Notes: generated by a model not told the origin, from the sequence alone. A stretch of DNA of 55,045 nt from Aigarchaeota archaeon (GCA_025058515.1 JANXDW010000014.1:1-55045), one strand, 5' to 3'; counted from the stretch's first letter, positions 44,500-54,318 are shown. Numbers and translations are program-made.

Positions 44500-45505
44500 G
44501 CAATACTCTCCCAAAATGTTTTCTTTCTTTCACAATTCTATGACCTTCCTCAACATTATCTAGTGGAAGAACTGTTGCAATAGGTTTAACCACACCTTTC
44601 TCCAGTAATCTTAAAGCTTCAGCTAGTTCTTTTTTAGTACAAGATATTGAACCATATATGACTATCTCTTTTAAGATCAGCTGTCCAGTCATTAAAGGTA
44701 TAGGCTCTGGTTTAATATTTCCAACTTGAATTATTCTACCTCCCCATTTAACAGATTTTAAGCTCTCTATGAGGGTTAACCCAACACAGTCTAAGACTAA
44801 ATCTACTCCAACTTCTCTTGTATGCTTCTTTACCTCATTCGAGAACAATCCATCTCTCGAGATGATTATATAGTCTGCACCTAGACCATACAATCTATCT
44901 GTATATTCTTCTCTACCTGTAACTGCTATAACTTCTGCACCGTAAGCTTTCGCTAACTGAATAGCATGTACTCCTACCCCTCCACTAGCTCCCGTAATCA
45001 AGACCTTCTCTCCTTCCGTGAGCCCACCCCTAGCCTTCAATGCATGAATAAGCATTCCCACTACACATGCAGAGATAGCTACTGCTTCTGGTGAAATATC
45101 TTCTGAAGTTTTTACTAAGCTTCTGTAATTTGTTTTAAGATACTCAGCGTAAGACCCATCTATATCTTCACCAAACCACAGTCTCTTCCTACAGATGTTT
45201 TCATGACCTTGTGTGCACTCTCTACATGAACCGCATGGAATATAGGTCAAACCTGCAACTCTCTCACCTTTCTTAAATTCTTCTACACCTTCACCTACAT
45301 CAACCACTCTACCACATATTTCATGCCCTATAATTATTGGGATTCTTGTCTTTGGAAAATATCCATCAACGGTTAAGATATCTCTATAGCATATCCCTGT
45401 CATCTCAATCTTTAAGATCACTTCATCTTTTCTAAGCTCCGTTATATCCTTCACTTCTTCAACTTTTAATGGTGAATGGAATTCTCTCAATACTACCGCT
45501 CTCAT
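44489..45505 (-). CDS. Zinc-dependent alcohol dehydrogenase (MDR family)
   Basis: A 338-residue medium-chain dehydrogenase. It has the catalytic zinc site GICYRD (Cys) and GHEICGRVVDVG, the structural zinc cluster CGSCRECTQGHENIC, and the NAD(P)-binding ITGASGGVGVHAIQLAKAYGAEV, with C-terminal LDCVGLTLIESLKSVKWGGRIIQVG. The GASGGVG form of the nucleotide motif resembles acryloyl-CoA reductase-like and quinone oxidoreductase-like members, so the substrate could be an enoyl or acryloyl-CoA rather than an alcohol. It follows the HTH-DUF4443 gene by 13 bases. Confidence 0.85.
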   Translation of the reverse strand: MRAVVLREFHSPLKVEEVKDITELRKDEVILKIEMTGICYRDILTVDGYFPKTRIPIIIGHEICGRVVDVGEGVEEFKKGERVAGLTYIPCGSCRECTQGHENICRKRLWFGEDIDGSYAEYLKTNYRSLVKTSEDISPEAVAISACVVGMLIHALKARGGLTEGEKVLITGASGGVGVHAIQLAKAYGAEVIAVTGREEYTDRLYGLGADYIIISRDGLFSNEVKKHTREVGVDLVLDCVGLTLIESLKSVKWGGRIIQVGNIKPEPIPLMTGQLILKEIVIYGSISCTKKELAEALRLLEKGVVKPIATVLPLDNVEEGHRIVKERKHFGRVLLKP

Positions 45506-45517
45506 AAAAATACTACC

Positions 45518-46132
45518 TCATAGTAATGTTTGAGCAGCAGCTAGAGAACCGTGTCTCGCTTTATTTAAATCGCTTGCACCAACAATTATAATTACATCTC
45601 CTTCTTCAGGTTTGACTTTCTCGATAAGCTTCAAAGCGAACTCCGGTCTCTCATCTGATAGAACGCTTACACTAGGCATGTGTAACTTCCCATCAACATA
45701 AGTCATTATTATAGCTGCTTCTGCATCACCTTTAATCGCTGCATCTCTCTGCTCTAACCCTTTCTTAATAAGATGTGACCGCTTCTTCACTACTACAGTA
45801 AAATTGTATAAGCAATTCCAAGGTATCTCTATATCTAAAGGACCTACTTCTCTCACGATATCAGATATATACTTGTAAATCTTCATCCCCCTAGTTGTTA
45901 GAATACATCCTTTATCAGTTATCTTAACTATTCCAGCCTTTACAAATCTATTTAACATATTTCTAATTACGCCTTCACCTATCCCTAGGCTATGGCTTAG
46001 CTTCTTCCTCCCTATCGGAGCCTCCTTACCTAAGTAGAGAAGTAGGTCAAGCATTTGAGTAGATGTAAATGATGGTGAAGGGCCAGGAGGGCTTTTCACT
46101 AATTCATCTAAAAGTTTTCGGAGACTACTCAA
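45518..46132 (-). CDS. HTH protein with DUF4443 domain
   Basis: A 204-residue archaeal protein. Residues 25-90 are a winged helix (FTSTQMLDLLLYLGKEAPIGRKKLSHSLGIGEGVIRNMLNRFVKAGIVKITDKGCILTTRG). The C-terminal part (about 95-204) matches DUF4443, with LYNFTVVVKKRSHLIKKGLEQRDAAIKGDAEAAIIM and the end GDVIIIVGASDLNKARHGSLAAAQTLL. The domain may bind a small molecule. It is probably a regulator of the dehydrogenase gene that follows on the same strand. Confidence 0.75.
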   Translation of the reverse strand: MSSLRKLLDELVKSPPGPSPSFTSTQMLDLLLYLGKEAPIGRKKLSHSLGIGEGVIRNMLNRFVKAGIVKITDKGCILTTRGMKIYKYISDIVREVGPLDIEIPWNCLYNFTVVVKKRSHLIKKGLEQRDAAIKGDAEAAIIMTYVDGKLHMPSVSVLSDERPEFALKLIEKVKPEEGDVIIIVGASDLNKARHGSLAAAQTLL

Positions 46133-46271
46133 TTCAACTTCATCAAATATCTTTCTTAGAAGTTAATAATATTTTTCTACTTAATTCTATGCTCTCATAA
46201 TCTCGAGAAGGTCTATCTATGAATTCACTTGAACTCTCTGATTACCTAATCAATCTCGCTATATCTAGAAT

Positions 46272-47183
46272 TTATTGCTGGGTTAATAGTCGTTGGAAGT
46301 ACTCTCTATTGAATGGAGCTATATCTTCAAGTCTCTGACCTATTCCAACGAATAGGAGAGGCTTACCTGTTGTATAGCTTATTGAGAGAGCTGCACCACC
46401 TCTAGCATCTGCATCGAGTTTAGCTAAGATAGCATAATCTATGCCTACGTACTCATTGAATCTCTTAGCCTGCTCTACTGCTACGTTACCCATAAGCGCA
46501 TCTCCAACATATATCACTAGATCGGGCTTAACAACTCTCTTAATCTTCTTCATCTCTTCTAGAAGATTTACATCTACCTCTGTTCTTCCAGCAGTATCTA
46601 TCAAGACGAGCGGTATCTTATCTGAGCGAGCGCTCATCACAGCATCTAGAGCGACTGCCGCTGGATCTGCTCCATACTTCTGACTAACAACTCTAATTTT
46701 AATCGATTCTGCTAGCTTTTTTAATTGTTCTATCGCTCCAGCTCTAAAGGTATCAGATGCAGCTATAATCGAGCTATACCCTCTATCTTTAAAAAATTTA
46801 GCAACTTTAACTACTGTAGTAGTTTTTCCTCCACCATTTGGTCCAACAAAAAGGATTACAAAAGGTTCTCCACCTCTCTTCTTCTCTTCTATCATCTCTA
46901 GAATCTTCTCAACCCATCCTTCAAGAGGTAATACTTCTCCAATAATCTTAAACATAATCTCTTTAACTTGACTAGATGGATCCGTAAATCTCTTAAACTT
47001 TAATTTAGATAATTCTTCACTTAATCTCTCACATAGTTTATCTACTACTTCTACTGCTACATCGCTAGAGATAAGCTGTAACTTAAATTCTTCAATAAAT
47101 CTTTCTATCTCCTTCTCTGATAGCTCAGCCATCTTTATTTTTTCTATTACTCCTGAGAAAGCCTTCTTAAGAGTCTCAAGCAT
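46272..47183 (-). CDS. ftsY: Signal recognition particle receptor FtsY
   Basis: A 303-residue FtsY. The N-terminal helical N domain (IERFIEEFKLQLISSDVAVEVVDKLCERL) leads to the GTPase with FVGPNGGGKTTTVVKVAKFF (P-loop), ASDTFRAGAIEQL, VLIDTAGRTEVDVNLLEEM, LAKLDADARGGAALSISYTTGKPLLFVGIGQRLEDIAPF. It docks ribosome-SRP complexes to the membrane. It lacks a long acidic A domain, as usual in archaea. Confidence 0.96.
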   Translation of the reverse strand: MLETLKKAFSGVIEKIKMAELSEKEIERFIEEFKLQLISSDVAVEVVDKLCERLSEELSKLKFKRFTDPSSQVKEIMFKIIGEVLPLEGWVEKILEMIEEKKRGGEPFVILFVGPNGGGKTTTVVKVAKFFKDRGYSSIIAASDTFRAGAIEQLKKLAESIKIRVVSQKYGADPAAVALDAVMSARSDKIPLVLIDTAGRTEVDVNLLEEMKKIKRVVKPDLVIYVGDALMGNVAVEQAKRFNEYVGIDYAILAKLDADARGGAALSISYTTGKPLLFVGIGQRLEDIAPFNREYFQRLLTQQ

Positions 47184-47446
47184 TCTAAATATCTAGTTAG
47201 GAGGTCTAAATTTAAGATTTAAAAATATTCTACATGCGGTTAAGGTCGTTTGAGAATAGAAGGTGATGGATGTTAGCGTTAAGATCTGGAGGTTATTTTA
47301 AAACAATTTCATGGTTAAAGTATATATCTTGATGTGATTAGAACATCTACAAAAAATACTTAATATCTTATTAATAATTAGGAGTTATTTTGCTAATGTA
47401 ATATACTCCTTTACTATCTATATAGTATAATCATTAGGTGGAGATA

Positions 47447-48634
47447 ATGAAGAAATTAATTCTAATAATGATGATAGTATCGATCTTAATTTCACCAGCA
47501 TTATCGATAAGCCTAGTATCCGCTGAAGAACCTCTCTACATTAATTTAATACCCTTATCTGATGAATATAGAAGGCTACCTGTAAAAATTTACTGGATGG
47601 ATTCTACAGAATGTTCAAAAGATTTCAATATTTTAATAAGACAAACGGTAGATACTGTTATACTCCTATTGAGGAAAAGCATATACAGATTCATGGAGGA
47701 GAATGATGGTCTATTTGATGAGCTCGTAAAGCTAAGAATAGAACATGCTGACGATCTTAATGAAGCTCAGGTAGTAATTACTGGTAAACAACTTGAAGAA
47801 GGAATTTTAGGTGAGACTTGGATGTATTTATCTGATGAAAAAACGATCTTAAGATCAAGAGTATACTATGATTGTGATGTTGTTCTAGACCCTTTTATCT
47901 CAGCTTTTAACGTAGTTTTGCATGAGCTTCTACACTCCCTAGGTTTAGGTCATACGAATTTTGATAAAGTAAATGATACAGAGGAAGTCATGTATCATAT
48001 TATACCTAGCAAGCGCTCATCCATATATGTATCAACACTCGATTTATATTTACTTTACATGCTCTGGTTTAAAAATTATAAGTCAAACATCTTCTATCTA
48101 AGTGATCTACCATTACAGTTTAAGGAGGTCAGACCGTACGTAGTCGAGTTCGAAGATTTAAAGAAAGCTTACACAGAACTTCATGAAAAATATGGAGTCC
48201 TAGAGATCAGTATTGATAGATTGAGTGAAGATCTATATAAGTTCAAAACCGATAGTGATATTAAATTTAAAGTGATCATGGAGGATGTGAAAAATGTTGA
48301 GAATGCTATTGAGGATTTGAGCTTAAACATTTCAAGAGTAAAGCAGGATATTTCAGATCTTAGTGTCAAAGTATCTGTTCTAGAAAATATGGAAAATAAT
48401 TTAAGGGAAAACATCAAGAGAATTGAAGAGAATTTTATTCTGCTCGAAGAAAAGGTTCTCGAGATAGATAAGAAGATTGTGGACAATTATATGCAGCTGC
48501 ATGATGAAATTGGGTACCTGGATAATCAGTTGAAGATGTTGCAGATAATTTCGCTGATCATTGTAATCGTTTTCTCAATGATTTTTATAGTTATTTTACT
48601 GCTTGCTAGAAGATGGAGTTATATTAGAGGCTAG
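47447..48634 (+). CDS. Membrane-anchored metzincin-type metalloprotease with coiled coil
   Basis: About 395 residues. A signal peptide (MKKLILIMMIVSILISPALSISLVSA) is followed by a metalloprotease domain with the exact metzincin zinc motif HELLHSLGLGH (residues 159-169) and a downstream Met-turn candidate EEVMYHIIP. The next region, to about residue 345, is a long coiled coil (DSDIKFKVIMEDVKNVENAIEDL...), and the C-terminus is a membrane helix with a basic end. The protease would face outside on a stalk. The start is ATG 47447, preceded by AGGTGGAG; a GTG at 47438 overlaps that site. Substrate unknown. Confidence 0.75.
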   Translation: MKKLILIMMIVSILISPALSISLVSAEEPLYINLIPLSDEYRRLPVKIYWMDSTECSKDFNILIRQTVDTVILLLRKSIYRFMEENDGLFDELVKLRIEHADDLNEAQVVITGKQLEEGILGETWMYLSDEKTILRSRVYYDCDVVLDPFISAFNVVLHELLHSLGLGHTNFDKVNDTEEVMYHIIPSKRSSIYVSTLDLYLLYMLWFKNYKSNIFYLSDLPLQFKEVRPYVVEFEDLKKAYTELHEKYGVLEISIDRLSEDLYKFKTDSDIKFKVIMEDVKNVENAIEDLSLNISRVKQDISDLSVKVSVLENMENNLRENIKRIEENFILLEEKVLEIDKKIVDNYMQLHDEIGYLDNQLKMLQIISLIIVIVFSMIFIVILLLARRWSYIRG

Positions 48635-48776
48635 GCAAGATATAAACCATTGACTTAAAATCTTAAGAATCCATGAATAGGTATCGTTGCATTTGATGTC
48701 TGCCGGTTAGATAGTTGATAGAATAAGAAGATAGTTCATCATAAAATATGAGGAGAGGGTTATGATATATCATATC

Positions 48777-49430
48777 TTATAATTTCTTGGATTCTGCCTC
48801 TAATGCATCAACTAATAGTTTAGCCGCTAGTAAGAGATCTCTAGCATTTAGATAATATCTTACAGAGTAGTTGAAAGATACGTTCGCAGCTGGATGTGAG
48901 TAATCTTCTTTACCTGCTTTCCATAATTGTGTTAGCAGCTGAACTTTCGGTAGAAGATAGAATGAGTAACTTATCCCTCCAAGCTTCTCTCTTCTCCCAC
49001 CAATCCTTTTACAGGCTAACTCGTACTTCTCAGGACTACTACCGAAAGTTCTTAAGATAGGTCTCACAACTACTTTTCTAAACATTTCTAAATATTTTCT
49101 AGAATCTGGAAGTTTTTCAAATGGAACCCAACTTTCAGAAGTTCTACCAGGTGTTGAGTAGGCAAGATATCTTAGAATTACTAGTACTAATTCTTTTGAA
49201 GGAGGTTTCCCAGAGATCAAATCTACGACTTCTCTATTATCTACTTCAACAGAATAAGTCTTATTTAGGAAATTTACAATAAATCTCCTATATCCTTTCT
49301 TTGCACCACCTTTTAAATAAACTACATTACATTTCTTACCTATCTCCTCTCCTTCACATTTAGCTAAATTATTAAAAGCTGTTAAGATCTCTTCATCAAG
49401 TGATGGAGAGTAAATGTTCTTAATGCTCAA
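48777..49430 (-). CDS. DUF3786-like protein
   Basis: A 217-residue soluble protein. The second half fits DUF3786: VLVILRYLAYSTPGRTSESWVPFEKLPDSRKYLEMFRKVVVRPILRTFG, then LGGISYSFYLLPKVQLLTQLWKAGKEDYSHPAANVSFNYSVRYYLNARDLLLAAKLLVDAL. DUF3786 proteins often co-occur with corrinoid or metal-cofactor enzymes in anaerobes, but the role is not known. Four Cys (two near the N-terminus in the form CEGEEIGKKC, one CKRIGG) could bind metal. It is divergent from the CinA-like gene. Confidence 0.6.
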   Translation of the reverse strand: MSIKNIYSPSLDEEILTAFNNLAKCEGEEIGKKCNVVYLKGGAKKGYRRFIVNFLNKTYSVEVDNREVVDLISGKPPSKELVLVILRYLAYSTPGRTSESWVPFEKLPDSRKYLEMFRKVVVRPILRTFGSSPEKYELACKRIGGRREKLGGISYSFYLLPKVQLLTQLWKAGKEDYSHPAANVSFNYSVRYYLNARDLLLAAKLLVDALEAESKKL

Positions 49431-49569
49431 GATTGATTACCTCCTCTTCTATTTGATCTTGATAGTTAAGTAGTATCTAGAATTTTTAACTCTTTCGTGT
49501 ATGCTCCTAAAATGTGTGAAAAAGATTTTAGGATTTTTTACTAGGTTCGCTATTATTTTATTGAGATAT

Positions 49570-50406
49570 ATGTGGAGTAGGTTTAGCGATCTTAAACAGA
49601 CATTGTTTGAGTTGATCACAGTAGGTTATGAGATACTGGATGGAAGAATTCTTAATACGAATTCAAAATGGTTAGCTGAGAAGATAACGAGTATGGGTGG
49701 AAGAGTTACTAGAATGGTTACAGTAGGAGACTCTATCTCAGATATAAGCTCTTCTATTAAAGATGCTCTTAAAAGAGGTGTAGATTGGATTATAACCTCT
49801 GGAGGGCTTGGGCCTACATACGATGACATGACCCTTCAGGGAGTTGCAAAAGCAGTAAATAGAAGATTGGTTTTAAATCGAAAAGCGTACGAGATGGTTC
49901 GAGAGAGATATAGAAAGCTTGCAGAAGAAGGTGTAGTTAAATCTCCTGAATTGACTCCATCTAGACTGAAGATGGCGATGCTTCCAAGAGGTTCTAAACC
50001 TCTACACAATAAAGTTGGCTCAGCTCCAGGCGTCTTACTTAAACATGGAAGAACCTACATAGCTTGCTTACCAGGAGTTCCAGCAGAACTCTACAGTATA
50101 TTTGAAGAAGAATTAGAGCCTATCATAATTAAAACTATCAAGAAGGTGTATAGGGTTGATAGAGTACTCAATATAAAGGGGATTGTAGAATCTAGTCTAG
50201 CTCCTAAGATTGAAGAAATAATAAAGAAGTATCTAGGAATTTATGTTAAATCGCATCCGAAATCAGTAGAAGCTGGAGTATCTAGAATAGAGCTCCAGAT
50301 CTCTGCTATAGCTAATAAGGAAGAACGAGCTTTAAAGAAAGTAGAAGAGATTGAGAAGCTAATTAGAGAGGTCGTAGTAGAGATGGGTGGAGAGGTAGAA
50401 CTCTAA
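49570..50406 (+). CDS. CinA-like molybdopterin-binding (MoaB/Mog-fold) domain protein
   Basis: About 278 residues from ATG 49570. A start at 49501 would add a 23-residue hydrophobic piece not seen in the family. The CinA N-terminal domain shows FELITVGYEILDGRILNTNSKWLAEKI, then VDWIITSGGLGPTYDDMTLQGVAKAVNR, APGVLLKHGRTYIACLPGVPAEL, which bind a nucleotide or pterin phosphate. The amidase domain of bacterial CinA is absent, as in archaeal relatives. It may be an ADP-ribose or NMN-related pyrophosphatase. The exact role is open. Confidence 0.85.
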   Translation: MWSRFSDLKQTLFELITVGYEILDGRILNTNSKWLAEKITSMGGRVTRMVTVGDSISDISSSIKDALKRGVDWIITSGGLGPTYDDMTLQGVAKAVNRRLVLNRKAYEMVRERYRKLAEEGVVKSPELTPSRLKMAMLPRGSKPLHNKVGSAPGVLLKHGRTYIACLPGVPAELYSIFEEELEPIIIKTIKKVYRVDRVLNIKGIVESSLAPKIEEIIKKYLGIYVKSHPKSVEAGVSRIELQISAIANKEERALKKVEEIEKLIREVVVEMGGEVEL

Positions 50407-50500
50407 ACTAAATGATGACTTATCATCTACAACCAAATCTCTTCAAACATATCAGATTTGAAAACATATTTTTATCTCAATTTATCTTACTATGATCTAA

Positions 50501-50887
50501 GTGAAGACCATGGATGTTTATGAGGTTGGCTCGAAGGGTTTTAAGCAGACGATAGTTGTTAGAGATGACTTAAAGATGAGTGTAGGAAAGATTGCAGTCC
50601 AAGTAGCACATGCATCTTTATCTGCTGCTGAAGAATGTAAAAGGACTTATCCTGAGTGGTATGATAGATGGATTAGAGAAGGTCAGAAGAAGGTAGTTCT
50701 AAAAGTTCTAAATGTTCAAGAACTCTATAGGCTTTTTGAGAAAGCACGAGCTTTAGGTCTACCTACCGCGATAGTAAAAGATGCAGGATTAACTGAGTTA
50801 GAGCCTGGTACGACGACTGCTCTAGGAATAGGTCCAGCTCCTGCTGATAAGATAGATAAGGTTACTGGAAGTCTTCCACTACTCTAG
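50501..50887 (+). CDS. pth2: Peptidyl-tRNA hydrolase (Pth2)
   Basis: A 128-residue archaeal/eukaryotic-type enzyme: [99 protein letters not shown]. It frees tRNA from stalled peptidyl-tRNA. The start is GTG 50501 or ATG 50510. The TruD gene follows 55 bases later on the same strand. Confidence 0.96.
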   Translation: MKTMDVYEVGSKGFKQTIVVRDDLKMSVGKIAVQVAHASLSAAEECKRTYPEWYDRWIREGQKKVVLKVLNVQELYRLFEKARALGLPTAIVKDAGLTELEPGTTTALGIGPAPADKIDKVTGSLPLL

Positions 50888-50942
50888 ATACATTATACTT
50901 CTATCATACTTATATCTACGATTACTTAACTAGATTTGCTAG

Positions 50943-52322
50943 ATGGATGCCTACAAGCCTATACTTCAATCTCTTAAATCTACAGATATTGAAGAATTCA
51001 TCGGGATATCTAGATATATCTCTTCTACTAGAGGTATTGGAGGCATTATAAAATCTAAACCTGAAGACTTCATGATCTGGGAAGTTCTATCAACTGGAGA
51101 AGATTCTAGGATGGTCTTTGAATCAGATCTATTTAGTAAAAGTGGTTATGGAGAAGAGCTTCTATGTGTAATGAAGAAGGTGAAGCTAGATTCTATCCGA
51201 GCTGTGAGCATACTAGCTAGAACATTAAAAATAAAGAGTGAGGAGATAGGATTATGTGGTATTAAGGATAAGATGAGTATTAGTTGGCAGTATGTTACCA
51301 TACCTGCAAATGCATTAAATCATCTACGAGTTTTAAGGATAAATGAGCTTATCGAGGTTAAACCATTCAGATTCTCTCCCCACAAGTTATCATCACGATC
51401 TTTGTGGAAGAATGTTTTCCAGATAACTATAAGAAATCCTTCCAATAATAGTATCCAGCTTATTGATGAGACCTTAAGAGAGCTAAGAGCTCGTGGAGTC
51501 CCAAATTATTATGGTCATCAACGATTCGGGATTACAAGACCTATCAATCCCATAGTCGGAAAGCTTATTATGGAGGGTAGATTAGAAGAAGCTGTATCGG
51601 CATTCCTCTCAGATTACTCTAATCTAGAGAATAAAGATAATAGAGAAGTAAGAAGAATGTTGAAGGAGACTTGGGATTTAAGATGGGCTTTAGACTCCAT
51701 GCCTAGAAGTCTTGTATATGAGTTGAAGATGATAGAATCGCTACTAAGAGAGCCTAGAGATTACGTAAAGTGTTTAAGAACTCTACCTTTAAGGTTGAGG
51801 AGGTTAATAATCGAGTCTGTAGCTTCCAAGATCTTCAATAAAGCTCTCTCTAAGATAATAGATGAAGGAAGATTCGATGAGCTAGAGGTTGGAGATATTG
51901 TTTTACCAATAGACGCGAACGGTAGGTTTAGACGTAGGAGACCAATAATCGTTACTAATAGGAATATTAAACAAGTCGAGAGGATGGTTAAGGATAAGAA
52001 GATGGTTATAGCCTTACCAGTACCTGGATATCTCTCTCCGATACCTAAAAGCTCTAAGGGTGAAAAACTTCTAGAAGCGATGAAGGAGGAAGATGTAGAT
52101 TTTGAAGATTTCAAGGTTAAGCATCTTCCTGAAGTTTCTTCTAAAGGATCTCTAAGACCTATCTCTATCCCTTTCTGGAGCTTCTCCATAAAATCGGTTG
52201 ATGAGCAATCTATAACAATTGAATTATCTCTTCCACCTAGCTCATATGCAACGATCTTCTTAAGAGAGATAATGAAGCCTGAGAATCCATTAACATATAT
52301 TGGGAGATTGTCAGCTGATTGA
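50943..52322 (+). CDS. truD: tRNA pseudouridine synthase TruD
   Basis: A 459-residue TruD. The catalytic Asp is in GLCGIKDKMSISWQYVTIPA, with RVLRINELIEVKPFRFSPHKLSSRSLWKNVFQITIRNP and YYGHQRFGITRPINPIVGKLI typical of the core. A large insertion (TRUD domain, about residues 200-370) follows. The C-terminal LSLPPSSYATIFLREIMKPE ends the fold. It makes pseudouridine 13 in tRNA. It is co-directional with pth2, an RNA maintenance pair. Confidence 0.95.
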   Translation: MDAYKPILQSLKSTDIEEFIGISRYISSTRGIGGIIKSKPEDFMIWEVLSTGEDSRMVFESDLFSKSGYGEELLCVMKKVKLDSIRAVSILARTLKIKSEEIGLCGIKDKMSISWQYVTIPANALNHLRVLRINELIEVKPFRFSPHKLSSRSLWKNVFQITIRNPSNNSIQLIDETLRELRARGVPNYYGHQRFGITRPINPIVGKLIMEGRLEEAVSAFLSDYSNLENKDNREVRRMLKETWDLRWALDSMPRSLVYELKMIESLLREPRDYVKCLRTLPLRLRRLIIESVASKIFNKALSKIIDEGRFDELEVGDIVLPIDANGRFRRRRPIIVTNRNIKQVERMVKDKKMVIALPVPGYLSPIPKSSKGEKLLEAMKEEDVDFEDFKVKHLPEVSSKGSLRPISIPFWSFSIKSVDEQSITIELSLPPSSYATIFLREIMKPENPLTYIGRLSAD

Positions 52323-52450
52323 ATCTGAGAAAACTTGCTTTTAGGAAAATTTCTATTATGAGAAATCACGTATATTGAAGTATATTTGAGATTTACTCTA
52401 CAAACGATTTATATGTACGTCCTTTATAGTACTTTAAGGATTGAGAGAGA

Positions 52451-53086
52451 TTGTACGTAGAGAGAAGTAGGAATGCTTATCTCACCTGGTCTATAATATC
52501 TATTAATATCGTATTTTTTCTAATAGTTAATCTAAGTCCAGGTTTAATTCTTTATCTTGGAGCGGTCCCTATTTACACTATATTCTTTAAGGAGCCTCAT
52601 AGGTTATTGACATCGATGTTCGTTCATTATGACCCGATCCACCTATTCTTTAATATGTTTGCACTCTTCATATTCGGTCCAGAGATAGAGAGAGTTATAG
52701 GTAAATCGAGATACTTAATTTTATACTTTCTTAGTGGGTTAACAGCTTCCATCTTTCACGCATACTACATATACCTCTTCTTTCCTATAAGAACTCTATT
52801 AACTACTCCAGCTATAGGTGCTTCAGGTGCAATTTATGGAGTCATGGCCGCATATGGAGTACTATTTCCTTTCAGAAGATTAGTAGCATTTGTATTTTTC
52901 CCGATTATGGCTCCAGCACTAGTTGTAATAATCATCTTAGCACTAATCCAGACATTATACGCATTTATCGCACCTTTCTCTCAAGTTGCTTATGCAGCTC
53001 ATGTAGGAGGCTTCATAACTGGCTTAGTCATAACATTAATCTATAGAAAGGGATTGAGGAGGATGCCTATATATTCATATTTTTAA
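52451..53086 (+). CDS. Rhomboid family intramembrane serine protease
   Basis: A 211-residue protein with about six membrane helices. The active site is complete: HLFFNMFALFIFGPEIERVIG (helix 2 H-N region), the serine in GASGAIYGVMA, and the histidine in VAYAAHVGGFITGLV. RLLTSMFVHYDPIHLFFNM is a typical L1/TM2 segment. It cleaves membrane proteins within or near the bilayer. The start is TTG 52451. It ends 74 bases before nuoB, so co-transcription is possible. Confidence 0.9.
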   Translation: MYVERSRNAYLTWSIISINIVFFLIVNLSPGLILYLGAVPIYTIFFKEPHRLLTSMFVHYDPIHLFFNMFALFIFGPEIERVIGKSRYLILYFLSGLTASIFHAYYIYLFFPIRTLLTTPAIGASGAIYGVMAAYGVLFPFRRLVAFVFFPIMAPALVVIIILALIQTLYAFIAPFSQVAYAAHVGGFITGLVITLIYRKGLRRMPIYSYF

Positions 53087-53160
53087 CTTTGTGTTTATGC
53101 TCAGATATGACTAAATTAAAGTAGTATGAAGATATCTGTAAGTTTGGTAGAGGTCGGATT

Positions 53161-53820
53161 ATGGCACTTGACCAATTTAGCTTCTTGAAGAGATTACCTA
53201 AAAAGACAGGGGTATTCGGTTACGTATTAGCAGACTCAGAGAACATAATAAGGACTGTAGTTGAAGAAGTAGTTCCAGAAGAAGAGAGAGAAGAAGCAAT
53301 TAGAGAATACGGTATCGGTAAACCATTAAAGATTGTGAGAAATGGGGAGACCCACTATATTCTTCAAGTAGTTAAGAATAATTTTCTAGTACGTTACTTG
53401 GTTGAATGGGGTAGGATGGCTTCACTATGGCCTACCCATCTAACAACTGCTTGCTGTAGTGTAGAGTTTGGAGCTGTATCTAGTTCAAGATATGATCCTG
53501 AACGTTTCGGCTGGATACCTGCAACGGGTACTCTTAGACAGTCAGATGTACTATTGATAGAAGGTACCGTATGTTCTAAGATGGCTCAGAGGGTTCGGAT
53601 GATCTACGACCAGATGCCTAGCCCAAAGTGGGTTATAGCTATGGGGGCATGCGCTATCTCTGGAGGACTCTACGCAAAAGACTCTTACAATGTTCTTCAA
53701 GGGATAAGCGATATAATCCCTGTTGATGTCTACGTACCTGGATGTCCTCCTAGACCTGAAACATTATTTCAAGGATTACTACTCTTGAGAGATAAGATTC
53801 TAAAATCGAGGTTAGAGTAA
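53161..53820 (+). CDS. nuoB: NADH/ferredoxin-quinone oxidoreductase subunit B
   Basis: A 219-residue NuoB (PSST). It carries the N2 cluster ligands in TACCSVEFGA, EGTVCSKMAQR and the later MGACAISGG and VPGCPPRPE segments. The N-terminal 70 residues (VEEVVPEEEREEAIREYG) are an extension before the canonical VEWGRMASLWPTHL. It passes electrons to the quinone. nuoC follows after one base. No nuoA lies upstream, where a rhomboid gene is found instead. Confidence 0.95.
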   Translation: MALDQFSFLKRLPKKTGVFGYVLADSENIIRTVVEEVVPEEEREEAIREYGIGKPLKIVRNGETHYILQVVKNNFLVRYLVEWGRMASLWPTHLTTACCSVEFGAVSSSRYDPERFGWIPATGTLRQSDVLLIEGTVCSKMAQRVRMIYDQMPSPKWVIAMGACAISGGLYAKDSYNVLQGISDIIPVDVYVPGCPPRPETLFQGLLLLRDKILKSRLE

Positions 53821-53821
53821 G

Positions 53822-54316
53822 ATGACTTGGGAGAAGCTTAAACAAGTTATAGATGATTTAAAAGAGAAGTTTAAGGATAGTATTGAAGGAGAAGTATATG
53901 TTGAGAGAAAGATAGGGAAAGTAATTTTAAGACGTGATTCTCTAATAGAGGTTGCTAGATATCTTCGAGATGTACATGGGTTCGACCAGGTTAAAGGTGT
54001 TACAGGTGTAGACCTTGTGAAATTGAAGGAAGGTGGAGGACCATTCATAGAGGTAATCTATCATCTTGGATCTCTAGATTCACCTGAACTCATCGATACG
54101 ATACTGAACATCTCGGTGAGGTTGGATAGAGAAAACCCTAGGATCAGCTCTCTATATACGGTTTGGCCTAGCGTAGAGTATCATGAGAGAGAAGTATACG
54201 AGATGTTTGGCGTGATCTTTGAAGGTCATCCAAATCTCAAGAGACTATTACTTCCAGAGTACTGGATGGATATACCTCCTCTTAGAAAAGATTACAAGAT
54301 CCCAGGACGTGATTAG
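53822..54316 (+). CDS. nuoC: NADH/ferredoxin-quinone oxidoreductase subunit C
   Basis: A 164-residue NuoC. The C-terminal signature is YHEREVYEMFGVIFEGHPNLKRLLLPEYW followed by PPLRKDYKIPG. The first part is VEVARYLRDVHGFDQVKGVTGVD. It sits in the peripheral arm beside B and D. The next gene, nuoD, starts two bases after the stop, so the genes form an operon. Confidence 0.95.
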   Translation: MTWEKLKQVIDDLKEKFKDSIEGEVYVERKIGKVILRRDSLIEVARYLRDVHGFDQVKGVTGVDLVKLKEGGGPFIEVIYHLGSLDSPELIDTILNISVRLDRENPRISSLYTVWPSVEYHEREVYEMFGVIFEGHPNLKRLLLPEYWMDIPPLRKDYKIPGRD

Positions 54317-54318
54317 CC

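Noticed and set aside
51761-52369. 202-residue minus-strand frame
   Set aside because: It lies inside truD on the opposite strand and is Ser/Leu/Ile-rich antisense sequence.
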